A DNA stretch of 64,000 bases from positions 248,001 to 312,000 of the forward strand of contig NZ_JAEQNB010000004.1 of NCBI RefSeq assembly GCF_016722965.1, read 5' to 3'. The position numbers and the translations under genes are program-made. Origin of the DNA: Tumebacillus amylolyticus. GTDB lineage: Bacteria; Bacillota; Bacilli; Tumebacillales; Tumebacillaceae. The first letter of the stretch is position 1, and the number at the start of each line of letters is the position of its first letter. Of this stretch, positions 7,914-15,666 are shown piece by piece. The notes beneath the pieces were generated by a model. It worked only from the letters and a program-made list of their open reading frames with translations. It was not told the origin of the DNA and did not search any database.

Positions 7914-9206
7914 ATGGAAACATTCGGTCAACGTCTTCGCCAACTGCGAATGAAAAAAGGCCTGACTCAAATGCAACTCGCAGAAGGCATCATCACACCT
8001 TCCATGTGTTCGCAAATGGAATCTGACAAAGCGAGACCTTCTTGGCATGTCTTGGAGAAGATCGCACAGAAATTAGAGGTCTCGCCGGACGAACTCATCG
8101 GCAACTCTCAACTAAACATGGCCGTGACCAGCGAGTACCGGCTTGTGAAAGGGCTGCTCTCTGCCGGTGAGTATTCAAGTGCTCTGCCATTGTTGGAAAA
8201 AGTCATGAGAGCCAACAATGGGAAGTTCGACCCGTTTGAGCTCCGATACGACTATGCGAAATGTCAGTTGGAGCTACACCATTTTCGAGAGGCAGAGGAG
8301 ACCTTCCAGCAATTGTTGGAGCACGCAAACTCAAACAGTGGGAGTGCGATCCTTGCGGTTCGAGTTCTGTATCAACTGGGTCAAATCGAATTGAAACGGA
8401 AACGACTTCAACTCGCGGAGCATTACATCGCTCTTGCTCTTTCAAAGCTAGAATCGACCGGGGTGAAAGATGTGAATTTGCAATGCTCCCTACTGCTGAC
8501 ATTGGGCGAGGTTCAAAAGCAGGTAGGGCAGATGAAAAAAGCGTTTGTCACCTACCAATTGGCGTTGCCGATCCTAACAGAACGTGAAGATATCCAAGGG
8601 CTGGGCAATCTCTATATCAAATTGGCTCAGACCGCACACAACGCCGACGATTTCCAGCAAGCCGCCGAGTATTCCCAACGGGCTCAATGGTGCTTTGAAA
8701 CGTTGAACAGCCAAGGTGAGAAGTTGGCGATTGAAGTTCGCCTTGCAGTTCTCCAAGGGGAGATGGGAGATCGAGACAAAGCGATAATCGACCTAGAGCG
8801 GATCGTGGAGGAGTACAGACAGGTACGTCGTGAGGAGGAAATGGGAATCGCGGTGATTGAACTCGCGAAACTCTACTATGCCGGTGGGAATCTTGATCTG
8901 GCAGAGGGTGCCTGTCAGACGGGTCGTACACTTCTGCCGACTGTTCATTCGTATCAAGCATGGGGAGCCAGGGTGCAAGCGGGGATTGCGCAGGCAAGAA
9001 GTCAGCACGTGGTCGCGATTAAATATATGAAACAAGCGGCTGAGTGCTTCAAACTCACTGAGTGTCAGACGGAGTTCGAAGAAACGATGCAAGAGCTCTC
9101 CCATTTGTATGAGTCTACCAACGACTGCCATAGCGCATTGCGAGTGATGCACGAAATGTGGTCATTCAATCGACAAGCCAGAGAGAACAGGGGAATCGTG
9201 CTGTGA
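7914..9206 (+). CDS. XRE-family HTH regulator with TPR domain (RRNPP-like)
   Basis: The 430-residue protein has a textbook XRE helix-turn-helix (residues 5-62: FGQRLRQLRMKKGLTQMQLA, then ITPSMCSQMESDKARPSWHV and KLEVSPDELI). About eight TPR-like repeats follow (for example AVRVLYQLGQIELKRKRLQL, AGGNLDLAEGACQ). Related proteins (PlcR, Rgg, NprR and TPR-XRE regulators of peptide operons) respond to peptides. Start ATG 7914 follows GGAGAG. The gene is monocistronic and points toward two lanthipeptide-like precursor genes beginning 221 bases downstream, so it may regulate them; no dedicated peptide gene follows it directly. Confidence 0.8.
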   Translation: METFGQRLRQLRMKKGLTQMQLAEGIITPSMCSQMESDKARPSWHVLEKIAQKLEVSPDELIGNSQLNMAVTSEYRLVKGLLSAGEYSSALPLLEKVMRANNGKFDPFELRYDYAKCQLELHHFREAEETFQQLLEHANSNSGSAILAVRVLYQLGQIELKRKRLQLAEHYIALALSKLESTGVKDVNLQCSLLLTLGEVQKQVGQMKKAFVTYQLALPILTEREDIQGLGNLYIKLAQTAHNADDFQQAAEYSQRAQWCFETLNSQGEKLAIEVRLAVLQGEMGDRDKAIIDLERIVEEYRQVRREEEMGIAVIELAKLYYAGGNLDLAEGACQTGRTLLPTVHSYQAWGARVQAGIAQARSQHVVAIKYMKQAAECFKLTECQTEFEETMQELSHLYESTNDCHSALRVMHEMWSFNRQARENRGIVL

Positions 9207-9312
9207 GCCAAGTTGTGGTACCGAAGAACGTCAGCGAGTTTGCCCGATGAGGATGTGCTTCCATCAGGATTTTGAATGATTTTAAAAATATATTATAATT
9301 TTCATACTTATC

Positions 9313-9342
9313 TTGAAATTACTTTTCAACCTAAGCTATAAT
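9313..9342 (+). promoter_or_regulatory. Promoter of the lanthipeptide-like precursor genes
   Basis: TTGAAA (9313-9318) and a perfect TATAAT (9337-9342) are 18 bases apart, leaving a leader of about 80 bases before the first precursor. Confidence 0.75.
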
Positions 9343-9427
9343 AGTCTGGAAAGAGTGTATTTAAAAAGGTCCCATAACAGCTGAGACATACATCCTTGGG
9401 GTTCTGAATCTGAAGGAGGTGTTTTCA

Positions 9428-9544
9428 TTGAGTCAAATGTTTGATCTCGACGTTCAAGTACAACAATCTTTGTCGCATGATGGTCAAGCGTACACGTTGT
9501 CGTGTGTTTGCACGATGGTCGGCTGCTATCAAGACGGAAAGTAG
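9428..9544 (+). CDS. Lanthipeptide-like precursor 1
   Basis: This 38-residue gene starts at TTG 9428, seven bases after a perfect AAGGAGGT. The leader has FDLDVQV at residues 5-11, matching the FNLD box of class I lanthipeptide leaders (epidermin and gallidermin: FNLDVKV). The core is rich in the residues that form lanthionines: YTLSCVCTMVGCYQDGK contains three Cys, two Thr and one Ser, with a CTxxGC arrangement close to the CTPGC ring B region of nisin-type peptides. No lanthionine synthetase gene is near, so modification enzymes would have to act from elsewhere. A second precursor with the same leader follows 77 bases on. The short length keeps some doubt. Confidence 0.75.
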   Translation: MSQMFDLDVQVQQSLSHDGQAYTLSCVCTMVGCYQDGK

Positions 9545-9555
9545 TTTGAAGGAGT

Positions 9556-9588
9556 CATCACCGGTTTGTACAGAACTGGTGATGTTTT
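9556..9588 (+). terminator. Terminator or attenuator between the two precursors
   Basis: An 11-bp stem (9556-9566 with 9574-9584, one G-T pair) is followed by TTTTGTTTG. It would limit read-through into precursor 2; I see no separate promoter for that gene. Confidence 0.75.
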
Positions 9589-9621
9589 GTTTGTGTATGA
9601 ACCTATAGGAGGTGAATACGA

Positions 9622-9750
9622 ATGGAAAACATCTTTGACCTCGATGTTCAAGTAAACTCAACCGAAAGCGCAGCTAGTGCAGGTGTGGTTCCCCTTTGGA
9701 CGGGAGAGCTGTGCTTCTCGCTCTCCTCTTGCCGACCTGCAGATATGTAG
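9622..9750 (+). CDS. Lanthipeptide-like precursor 2
   Basis: This 42-residue gene starts at ATG 9622 after AGGAGGTG. Its leader MENIFDLDVQVNSTES shares FDLDVQV with precursor 1 and closely resembles the epidermin-group leader FNLDVKVN. The core PLWTGELCFSLSSCRPADM has two Cys, three Ser and one Thr that could form thioether rings. The second half differs fully from precursor 1, the pattern of paralogous RiPP precursors with a conserved leader and variable core. The PR-type leader cleavage motif of nisin-like peptides is absent. The gene is followed by a 20-bp perfect inverted repeat. Confidence 0.75.
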   Translation: MENIFDLDVQVNSTESAASAGVVPLWTGELCFSLSSCRPADM

Positions 9751-9783
9751 GATGCCTGCTGGTAATTCTGCGTTCGTCATTTG

Positions 9784-9827
9784 CAAAGACAATCACCTGT
9801 TCGGAATCGAACAGGTGATTGTCTTTG
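9784..9827. terminator. Perfect 20-bp inverted repeat after precursor 2
   Basis: Arms 9784-9803 and 9808-9827 are exactly complementary with a GAAT loop. No T-run follows on either strand, so it may be a factor-assisted terminator or an RNA stabiliser. It lies between precursor 2 and a convergent GNAT remnant. Confidence 0.6.
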
Positions 9828-9835
9828 TGTGCGAA

Positions 9836-10024
9836 TCATTCTTGGCCAAGATAACCAAGCAATCTGGCTTTTACGCTTTCCCATTCTCGGTCTAGAATGC
9901 TGTATACGTTCGTGTTTCGAAGGTAGCCATCATGATTGATCGACTCTTGACGCAAGGTTCCTTCAAATTGTGCTCCAATCCTTTGATAGGCGTACTCTTT
10001 TCCCCTCAAGCTCAACGGTACCTT
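9836..10024 (-). pseudogene. GNAT (RimJ/RimL-type) acetyltransferase, C-terminal remnant
   Basis: On the minus strand 62 codons read IGAQFEGTLRQESINHDGYL, RNTNVYSILDREW and SVKARL, the characteristic C-terminus of RimJ/RimL-like N-acetyltransferases, ending at TGA 9836-9838. The upstream part with the acetyl-CoA binding motif is missing and the frame closes at a TAA just before 10024. It is a decayed gene fragment, showing loss or insertion at this junction. Confidence 0.8.
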
Positions 10025-10166
10025 TTAACACACGAAGCACTCCCTTTCTTACATGGCAAACCTGACACATGCGCCCACGGGCAGTGCTACTAATACTAAA
10101 TAAACCCGATCAATGCCGCCATCCTTTGACGGCTTTTTTGCACTCATTTTGAGATGGTGTGATTCA

Positions 10167-10193
10167 TTGAGGATGATTTCAGTGTGATATACT
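10167..10193 (+). promoter_or_regulatory. Promoter of the GNAT gene at 10248
   Basis: TATACT (10188-10193) preceded by TGA forms an extended -10; TTGAGG (10167-10172) is 15 bases upstream. From 10025 to 10166 I see only a weak 4-bp GCCG/CGGC hairpin with a T-run (about 10114-10135). Confidence 0.6.
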
Positions 10194-10247
10194 TTGATAG
10201 TAGTTTGAAACGTAAAACAACATCTGTGAAAGGCACGGGCTGCTACC

Positions 10248-10688
10248 ATGGAAATCAGAAAACCAAACAGGACAGAACTTGAAGAAATAATGAAGCTTTC
10301 ACCGCAATCTCTGTTTGAAGGGACAATGGGTAGATTTCAACCGTCAGATGAAAAAGCCATGCAACTTGTGGAACCGCTTTTAGAGAAGGGTTGTTATTAT
10401 TTAGTAGCAACAACGGAATCAAACAGTTTAACGGGGTGGGTACTGGTTGGGTCCAGTAAGGATCAAATGACTGATGATGTGATTGGGTATATATATGAAT
10501 TGTATGTAATACAAGAATTCAGGGGGAAAGGAATCTCAAGGCAGTTACTGAAAAGTGCCATTGAGAACCTCAAACGTGAGGGATACCTCGAAATTCGTCT
10601 GAATGTTTTTGCAGAAAACCATGCGATTCAACTCTACGAAAAAATGGGGTTTTCTGTGAGGGCGTTGAGTATGAGTTTGCCACTGTAA
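10248..10688 (+). CDS. GNAT-family N-acetyltransferase
   Basis: The 146-residue protein has a complete GNAT fold: IYELYVIQEFRGKGISRQLL is motif A, with the acetyl-CoA pyrophosphate-binding QEFRGKGIS, and AENHAIQLYEKMGF is motif B. It would transfer an acetyl group to an amine substrate that cannot be predicted. Only a poor ribosome site (AAAGG about 15 bases upstream) precedes ATG 10248. The next gene, an alpha/beta hydrolase, follows after 34 bases and may be co-transcribed. Confidence 0.85.
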   Translation: MEIRKPNRTELEEIMKLSPQSLFEGTMGRFQPSDEKAMQLVEPLLEKGCYYLVATTESNSLTGWVLVGSSKDQMTDDVIGYIYELYVIQEFRGKGISRQLLKSAIENLKREGYLEIRLNVFAENHAIQLYEKMGFSVRALSMSLPL

Positions 10689-10722
10689 ACCAGACGACAG
10701 GATGATGTGGAGATGATGAGTC

Positions 10723-11409
10723 ATGGAAACAACTGTAAAGCAGATCGAACTGAATGGACTTCTGTTTCAATATCGGGAGACGGGGGAAGTGTCTGCGCCA
10801 CCGCTGGTTGCGCTCCATGCATTGGGAGAGAGCGCAGAATCTTGGGATGAAGCCGCTGCTTGTTTGGGTGCAAAATACCGTGTGTTGGCGCTGGACCAGC
10901 GGGGACATGGCGGAAGTGCAAGGCCGGGGACGTATACATATGAACGGATGCGTGATGATTTGCTTCAATTTGTGAATCACATGGGTTTGGAAACGTTTAC
11001 TCTCGTGGGTCACTCTATGGGTGGTGTGGTTTCCTATCTCTTCGCAGAAGCTTGGCCGTCACGGGTAGAGCGTTTGGTTGTGGAGGATGTTGCGCCTCCA
11101 TTTCCGGAAAATCGTAGAGCCATTCCCGAAGAGCCAACCGTACCCATCCCGTTTGACTGGCGGGTGTTGACGTCGATTCTGCAGGAAGAACCAAATTCAG
11201 AATGGTGGGAACGTTTGTCTGACATCACCGCACCAACCCTTGTCATAGGTGGAGGGTCAACAAGTAACTTTCCTCAGCACAAGTTATTGGAAGTTTCGGA
11301 ACGAATTGCTCAATGCGAAGTGGTGACGATCGAGGGTGCCGGGCATCATGTACATCTCAGCAATCTACCGGCATTTTTGGCTGCTGTGAGACCCTTTTTG
11401 AACGTCTGA
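10723..11409 (+). CDS. Alpha/beta-fold hydrolase
   Basis: The 228-residue protein has the hydrolase pattern: oxyanion loop region ALHALGESAESW, DQRGHGGS, nucleophile elbow GHSMGG (Ser at about residue 97) and the catalytic His in GAGHHVHLS near the C-terminus. It lacks a signal peptide and is probably cytosolic. It is somewhat short for the family because the cap region between the elbow and the C-terminal strand is small. The substrate (ester, lactone or other) cannot be assigned. Confidence 0.85.
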   Translation: METTVKQIELNGLLFQYRETGEVSAPPLVALHALGESAESWDEAAACLGAKYRVLALDQRGHGGSARPGTYTYERMRDDLLQFVNHMGLETFTLVGHSMGGVVSYLFAEAWPSRVERLVVEDVAPPFPENRRAIPEEPTVPIPFDWRVLTSILQEEPNSEWWERLSDITAPTLVIGGGSTSNFPQHKLLEVSERIAQCEVVTIEGAGHHVHLSNLPAFLAAVRPFLNV

Positions 11410-11417
11410 TGTTGTGA

Positions 11418-11443
11418 GGAGTGGCTACTGCTACTCCTTTTTT
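11418..11443 (+). terminator. Terminator after alpha/beta hydrolase
   Basis: An 8-bp stem (11418-11425 with 11430-11437, one G-T pair) and TACT loop are followed by six T. Confidence 0.8.
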
Positions 11444-11480
11444 CAGGTCAGCTATTGGGATGATATTAACAAAGTAATTC

Positions 11481-11509
11481 TTTACATAAAAGTCTGAAAA
11501 TTATATTAT
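11481..11509 (+). promoter_or_regulatory. Promoter of the lipase gene
   Basis: TTTACA (11481-11486) and TATTAT (11504-11509) are separated by 17 bases, 36 bases before the lipase start. Confidence 0.7.
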
Positions 11510-11545
11510 TGAGACACCTACTTACACCAAATGGAGGTCTCATGC

Positions 11546-12793
11546 ATGAAAAAAACAGCATCCTTGCTGCTCACCTTATCCATCCTCTCCACCAGTTTTC
11601 TCCTCACAAACCCAGCCTCCGCAGCCACCACCCGCCAAAACTACGCACCCATCGTCCTCGTTCACGGCTTCTCCGGCTGGGGTCGTGACGAAATGCTCGG
11701 CTACAAATACTGGGGCGGATTCACCGACATCCAAGAAGACCTGAAAAACTACAACTACACCACCTACACCGCAGCTGTCGGCCCGGTCTCCAGCAACTGG
11801 GAGCGAGCGTGCGAACTTTACGCCGAGATCAAGGGCGGCACCGTCGACTACGGAGCCGCGCATGCCAAAAAATACGGCGTGTCCCGCTACGGCCGCACCT
11901 ATCCGGGCATGTTCCCGCAATGGGGAGACGTAAACCCCACCACGGGCAAGATCAACAAAGTAAACCTCGTCGGGCACAGCATGGGCGGGCAAACCATCCG
12001 CACTCTCATTCAACTCTTGGAAAACGGCTCCCCCGATGAAATCGCTTCCACACCTTCCGACCAACTCTCGCCGCTGTTCAACGGCAAGAAAAAATCCTGG
12101 GTCCTCAGCGCAACCTCCATCGCAACCCCGCATGACGGCACGACGCTGACTAACGGGGTAGAGGGCATCGTGCCCCACGCACAGCAAATCATCGGCACCG
12201 CCTCCTCGATCGGCGGGCTGATCGGCGAGCCGGTGTACGATTTCAAACTCGACCAGTTCGGCCTGAAACGCCAACCGGGTGAATCGTTCTCTTCCTATTC
12301 AGATCGCGTCTACAACTCCCCGATCTGGACGTCCACGCACGACACCGCGCAGTGGGACCTCTCCCCAGACGGTGCCAAGGAACTCAACTCGTGGGTCAAA
12401 GCGCAACCTGACGTCTACTACTTCTCGTGGTCGACCGACGACACGTTCTACAACCTGCTCACCGGGCACCAAGACCCGTGGGCCGACATGAACTTGCCGC
12501 TGCAACCGCTCTCGTTCTTCCTGGGTTCCTACACGCGCAACCAAACCGGCCACGTCGTCACCGGCTCTTCATGGTGGAAAAACGACGGTGTCGTCAACAC
12601 GATCTCCATGAACGGTCCCAAACTCGGCTCCACCGATTCCATCGTCACGTACAACGGCACCCCGCAAATCGGAAAGTGGAACTCGATGGGAACCCTGCCG
12701 TACGATCATCTGCAAGCGGTCGGAGTCGGGATCTACGACATGCGGGACTGGTACCGCAACCTCGCCACGCAACTCGGCTCTTTGCCGCAATAG
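11546..12793 (+). CDS. Secreted triacylglycerol lipase, family I.5 type
   Basis: The 415-residue enzyme has a signal peptide ending in PASA (cleavage near residue 27), then the start of the mature protein APIVLVHGFSGWG, the oxyanion segment of family I.5 lipases from Geobacillus and staphylococci. Nucleophile elbow is GHSMGG; catalytic Asp and His lie in the region ending YDHLQAVG. The family zinc site is only partly conserved: VDYGAAHAKKYGVSRYG keeps the first His, but Val stands where Geobacillus lipases have the second His ligand (H87). GGAGG lies eight bases before ATG 11546. It should hydrolyse acylglycerols outside the cell. Confidence 0.9.
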   Translation: MKKTASLLLTLSILSTSFLLTNPASAATTRQNYAPIVLVHGFSGWGRDEMLGYKYWGGFTDIQEDLKNYNYTTYTAAVGPVSSNWERACELYAEIKGGTVDYGAAHAKKYGVSRYGRTYPGMFPQWGDVNPTTGKINKVNLVGHSMGGQTIRTLIQLLENGSPDEIASTPSDQLSPLFNGKKKSWVLSATSIATPHDGTTLTNGVEGIVPHAQQIIGTASSIGGLIGEPVYDFKLDQFGLKRQPGESFSSYSDRVYNSPIWTSTHDTAQWDLSPDGAKELNSWVKAQPDVYYFSWSTDDTFYNLLTGHQDPWADMNLPLQPLSFFLGSYTRNQTGHVVTGSSWWKNDGVVNTISMNGPKLGSTDSIVTYNGTPQIGKWNSMGTLPYDHLQAVGVGIYDMRDWYRNLATQLGSLPQ

Positions 12794-12808
12794 CAGAAAG
12801 GAAAAAAG

Positions 12809-12833
12809 GACTTCCACGGGGAAGTCTTTTTTT
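12809..12833 (+). terminator. Terminator after lipase
   Basis: A 7-bp stem (12809-12815 with 12820-12826) with an ACGG loop is followed by seven T. Confidence 0.85.
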
Positions 12834-12916
12834 CATAACGATCAGTTCGCAAAAAACGTCAAGGAAATACTTGGCGATCTTGATACGATACATCTAGAAC
12901 GTACGGGAGGTACTAC

Positions 12917-13822
12917 ATGGAGTACAGAGAGCGAATCCAAGTCACCTTGGACTACATCGAAATGAACTTGGATCGACCGATTACGATGAATGAGTTGGCG
13001 AATGTGGCGTGTTTTTCCGTGTTTCATTTCCATCGGTTGTTTGTGTTGACCGTGGGGGATACGGCAGCCGATTATCTGCGCAAGCGTCGGCTCTCCAAAG
13101 CGGCCGTCGCGTTGCTGAACTCGAACCGGCGGGTGATCGACATTGCGTTGGAACACGGGTTTCAATCGCATGAGACGTTTGCCCGCGCGTTCAAACGGGA
13201 GTTTCAGATGACGCCCGTCGAGTGTCGCAAACGCAGAATCTCGCTGGCTCTGCAACCTGTCGCGACGCTGGCTCCGCTTTCCCGTCTACCCGAAGGAGGA
13301 ATTCTAATGACCCCGAACATCGTGACGAAACCTGCTTTTAAACTGATTGGCTATGGACTGGAAACCAACATCAACGAAGGGCAAAACCACACGGACATTC
13401 CTGCTTTTTGGAACCGTTATATCACGGAAGAACTCGGCGCCAACGTCCCGAACAAGTTGCGCCCTGAAGTGGAGTTGGGAATTTGCACGAACTTCCAGCC
13501 GGAGACCGGGCAGTTTACGTATGTCATCGGGTTTGAGACCGATACGTCTGAAAATGTGCCGGACGGCATGATTTGCGTGACTGTGCCGGAAGCGACGTAT
13601 GCAGTCTTCACCACCCCGAAAGCGTCTGATCGCGAGTTCAGCTCCTCCATTCAAAACACCTGGGCGCGGGCGTTCCAAGAATGGTTCCCGACCTCCGGCT
13701 ACGAACAGGCGGGCACAGGGGAATTCGAGTGGTATGACGAGCGTTGTATGTCGGAAACCGACAAACAGATGGACATCTACATCCCGATTCAGAAAAAGGA
13801 AGCGTTGAACCCTCAAGCGTAG
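12917..13822 (+). CDS. AraC-family regulator with GyrI-like effector domain
   Basis: Residues 1-105 are the double helix-turn-helix DNA-binding domain of AraC proteins, placed at the N-terminus as in Rob and SoxS (ITMNELANVACFSVFHFHRL; IDIALEHGFQSHETFARAFK). Residues about 130-298 form a GyrI/Rob-like effector-binding domain (KPAFKLIGYGLETNINEG; DIYIPIQKK). Such regulators sense small hydrophobic or drug-like compounds and activate export or detoxification genes. ATG 12917 follows GGGAGG. A free-standing GyrI-like protein is encoded nearby at 14395-14877. Confidence 0.9.
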   Translation: MEYRERIQVTLDYIEMNLDRPITMNELANVACFSVFHFHRLFVLTVGDTAADYLRKRRLSKAAVALLNSNRRVIDIALEHGFQSHETFARAFKREFQMTPVECRKRRISLALQPVATLAPLSRLPEGGILMTPNIVTKPAFKLIGYGLETNINEGQNHTDIPAFWNRYITEELGANVPNKLRPEVELGICTNFQPETGQFTYVIGFETDTSENVPDGMICVTVPEATYAVFTTPKASDREFSSSIQNTWARAFQEWFPTSGYEQAGTGEFEWYDERCMSETDKQMDIYIPIQKKEALNPQA

Positions 13823-13836
13823 GGAGGGTGCAAAAA

Positions 13837-13865
13837 AACCACCGTAGAGCCACGGTGGTTTTTTT
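13837..13865 (+). terminator. Terminator after AraC-family gene
   Basis: A 9-bp stem (13837-13845 with 13852-13860) is followed by a run of T. Confidence 0.85.
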
Positions 13866-13937
13866 CTATCTCCTGAAACTTTTTGCCGAGTTTTCCGTAT
13901 ATAGGGAAAATAGAACGTTGGAAAAAAGGAGACTCTC

Positions 13938-14402
13938 ATGTTCGGAAATCGAGCGAAATCCACAGAACTGTCTGCGGAGAATTCATTTACTTGTGCGCCG
14001 TTGCTCGCCGTGATGTTTTTGGTGGTTGTGGAGTTTTTTCATAATTTCTATCAGGACGACATCAACCGGCTGATCCTGTGGCTGACTCATGCGGATCGCG
14101 TGCCGAGTTATGTGTCGATCTTCGTATCGATTGCGATCTTGCTGTTGATCGGGCTCTTGTTTGATCGTCAGCACGACGTGGCGATCGGGGAGGAGTACAT
14201 CCAGATCGGCAATTCGCCGCTGCATTTCTACCGACCGGATGAAATCCGCGAAATCAAGCTCAAAAACGGTCTGCTCACCATCCGAACCCACACGTTTCGG
14301 ATCTGGAAGTGGTACCATGTCAAAAAACCTCAGCGGGACGTTGCGCATCGCATGTTGTGCGAGTGGGCGAATGAGCATGGGATTTTGTACAGGATTATGT
14401 AA
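13938..14402 (+). CDS. Small membrane protein with two TM segments
   Basis: I do not recognise the family of this 154-residue protein. Two hydrophobic segments (about residues 20-36, CAPLLAVMFLVVVEFF, and 58-76, VSIFVSIAILLLIGLLF) are followed by about 75 cytosolic residues with beta-strand alternation (IGEEYIQIGNSPLHFYRPDE, then LTIRTHTFRIWKW), similar in style to the PH-like domains after membrane hairpins in bacterial small proteins. ATG 13938 follows AAGGAG. Its end overlaps the convergent GyrI-like gene by eight bases. Confidence 0.7.
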   Translation: MFGNRAKSTELSAENSFTCAPLLAVMFLVVVEFFHNFYQDDINRLILWLTHADRVPSYVSIFVSIAILLLIGLLFDRQHDVAIGEEYIQIGNSPLHFYRPDEIREIKLKNGLLTIRTHTFRIWKWYHVKKPQRDVAHRMLCEWANEHGILYRIM

Positions 14403-14877
14403 GGGCTTTTTTCTGAACGGGGATGTACAGGTCGACTTTGACTTTTCCCTCCGGGTCGTCCGCCGGGTTGTTCATGCAGAATTCGAGGCAGGGTCGGGCA
14501 TCTGCCACATACTCGCTTGCCGGCAGCCATTGCCCGAACATCATTTGAAAAACGCCTCCCAACTGATCGGCGGTGTCGTAAAATTGGCAGAGGGCGTACA
14601 GGCCGCCGTCTAGCGTTTGAAACTTCACTTCGGGATGAGACTCGCGATCAAACCCCGGCGGCACAGTCACGCACGCATCATAGCGGCAGGCATGAGCTTC
14701 CACCGTTGCGGGGTCATCCAGCGAGATGCCGATAAACGATTGCTGCGGCGGGAACAATCCATTTTTCACAGCCCATTGCGAGAGTTGGTCCCACGCACCG
14801 CCGGTTTCCGCATAGCTCCCGACATGTCTGACAAATGCGACTTCAAAATCGGGTAGTTCTTTGATTGTGATGTTCAT
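14395..14877 (-). CDS. Stand-alone GyrI-like (AraC effector-binding) protein
   Basis: The 160-residue protein corresponds to the effector domain of AraC/Rob regulators without a DNA-binding part: ELPDFEVAFVRHVGSYAETG at the N-terminus, CVTVPPGFD in the middle and DLYIPVQKK at the end, the last matching the effector domain of the AraC-type gene at 12917. SbmC/GyrI-like proteins of this type bind small hydrophobic compounds. I start it at ATG 14877, which has AAGGAG seven bases upstream, rather than at the longer frame to 14916. It is divergent from the following GNAT gene. Confidence 0.85.
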   Translation of the reverse strand: MNITIKELPDFEVAFVRHVGSYAETGGAWDQLSQWAVKNGLFPPQQSFIGISLDDPATVEAHACRYDACVTVPPGFDRESHPEVKFQTLDGGLYALCQFYDTADQLGGVFQMMFGQWLPASEYVADARPCLEFCMNNPADDPEGKVKVDLYIPVQKKALT

Positions 14878-14980
14878 GTTCGATTCTCCTTGAGAAGTAA
14901 TAGTGATTGTCTTCATGGTAACAAGTAAGCGAAAGAGTTACAATAAAAATAACGATACATTTCTTGAGGAGCGAATGCGT

Positions 14981-15568
14981 ATGACGACCCCAAAAAAACC
15001 TCCGATTTTGCTGGATTTCCCCGACCGTTTCGAAACCGACAGACTGCTGGTTCGATTGCCGTTGCCGGGGGATGGACAAGAGACCTACAAAGCCATGATG
15101 GAGAGCATGGACGAACTGAAACCGTGGATGCACTTCGCCCATAACAACCAGACGGAAGAGGACGTCGAGCAAGTCATTCGGGAGGCGCACGTCAAGTTTT
15201 TGCAACGTTCCGATTTACGTCTGATGGGGTTTCATAAGGAAACGGGCGAGTTGGCCGTCTCTTCCGGACTACATCGCATCAACTGGGACTCGCGGGTGTT
15301 TGAAATCGGCTATTGGGTGCGAACCAAGTATGCGAACCAAGGCTTGGTCACGGAACTCGTCAGCGGTCTTGAACAGTACGCAATCCGCGAGTTGCAGGCC
15401 AACCGAATCTTGATCCGTTGCGATGCCCGCAATGAGCGCAGCGCAAAAGTCCCGGAGCGATTGGGTTATACGCTGGAAGGGATCATGCGCGGTGAGGAGT
15501 ACGACGTGTACGGGCAACTCCTCACCGATACGAAAGTCTACGCGAAAGTGCGCGGACACGAATTCTAG
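14981..15568 (+). CDS. RimJ/RimL-type N-acetyltransferase
   Basis: The 195-residue protein has the RimJ/RimL layout: FETDRLLVRLPLPGD at the start, WDSRVFEIGYWVRTKYANQG carrying motif A (KYANQGLVTEL), ILIRCDARNERSAKVPERLG and YTLEGIMRGEEY at the end. Members acetylate protein N-termini, antibiotics or metabolites. GAGGAG at 14966-14971 fits the ATG at 14981 best (9 bases); the ATG at 14975 would be too close. Its arrangement is divergent from the GyrI-like gene. Confidence 0.9.
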   Translation: MTTPKKPPILLDFPDRFETDRLLVRLPLPGDGQETYKAMMESMDELKPWMHFAHNNQTEEDVEQVIREAHVKFLQRSDLRLMGFHKETGELAVSSGLHRINWDSRVFEIGYWVRTKYANQGLVTELVSGLEQYAIRELQANRILIRCDARNERSAKVPERLGYTLEGIMRGEEYDVYGQLLTDTKVYAKVRGHEF

Positions 15569-15577
15569 CAACCAAGT

Positions 15578-15606
15578 CGGTTTGAGTGGGCTTCGCGAAC
15601 CGTTTT
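15578..15606 (+). terminator. Possible terminator after GNAT gene
   Basis: CGGTT pairs with AACCG across a 19-base region with inner pairing, followed by TTTT. The stem is imperfect. Confidence 0.45.
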
Positions 15607-15666
15607 AGCCCTCTCTCATTTAGGCAATCCTGAACCTGTTTACGAAAAGTCAGGAGGACTCCCGCT

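Noticed and set aside
10042-10092. Short frame (about 16 codons) before the GNAT gene as a further peptide gene
   Set aside because: No ribosome site and no resemblance to the precursors; too short to support.
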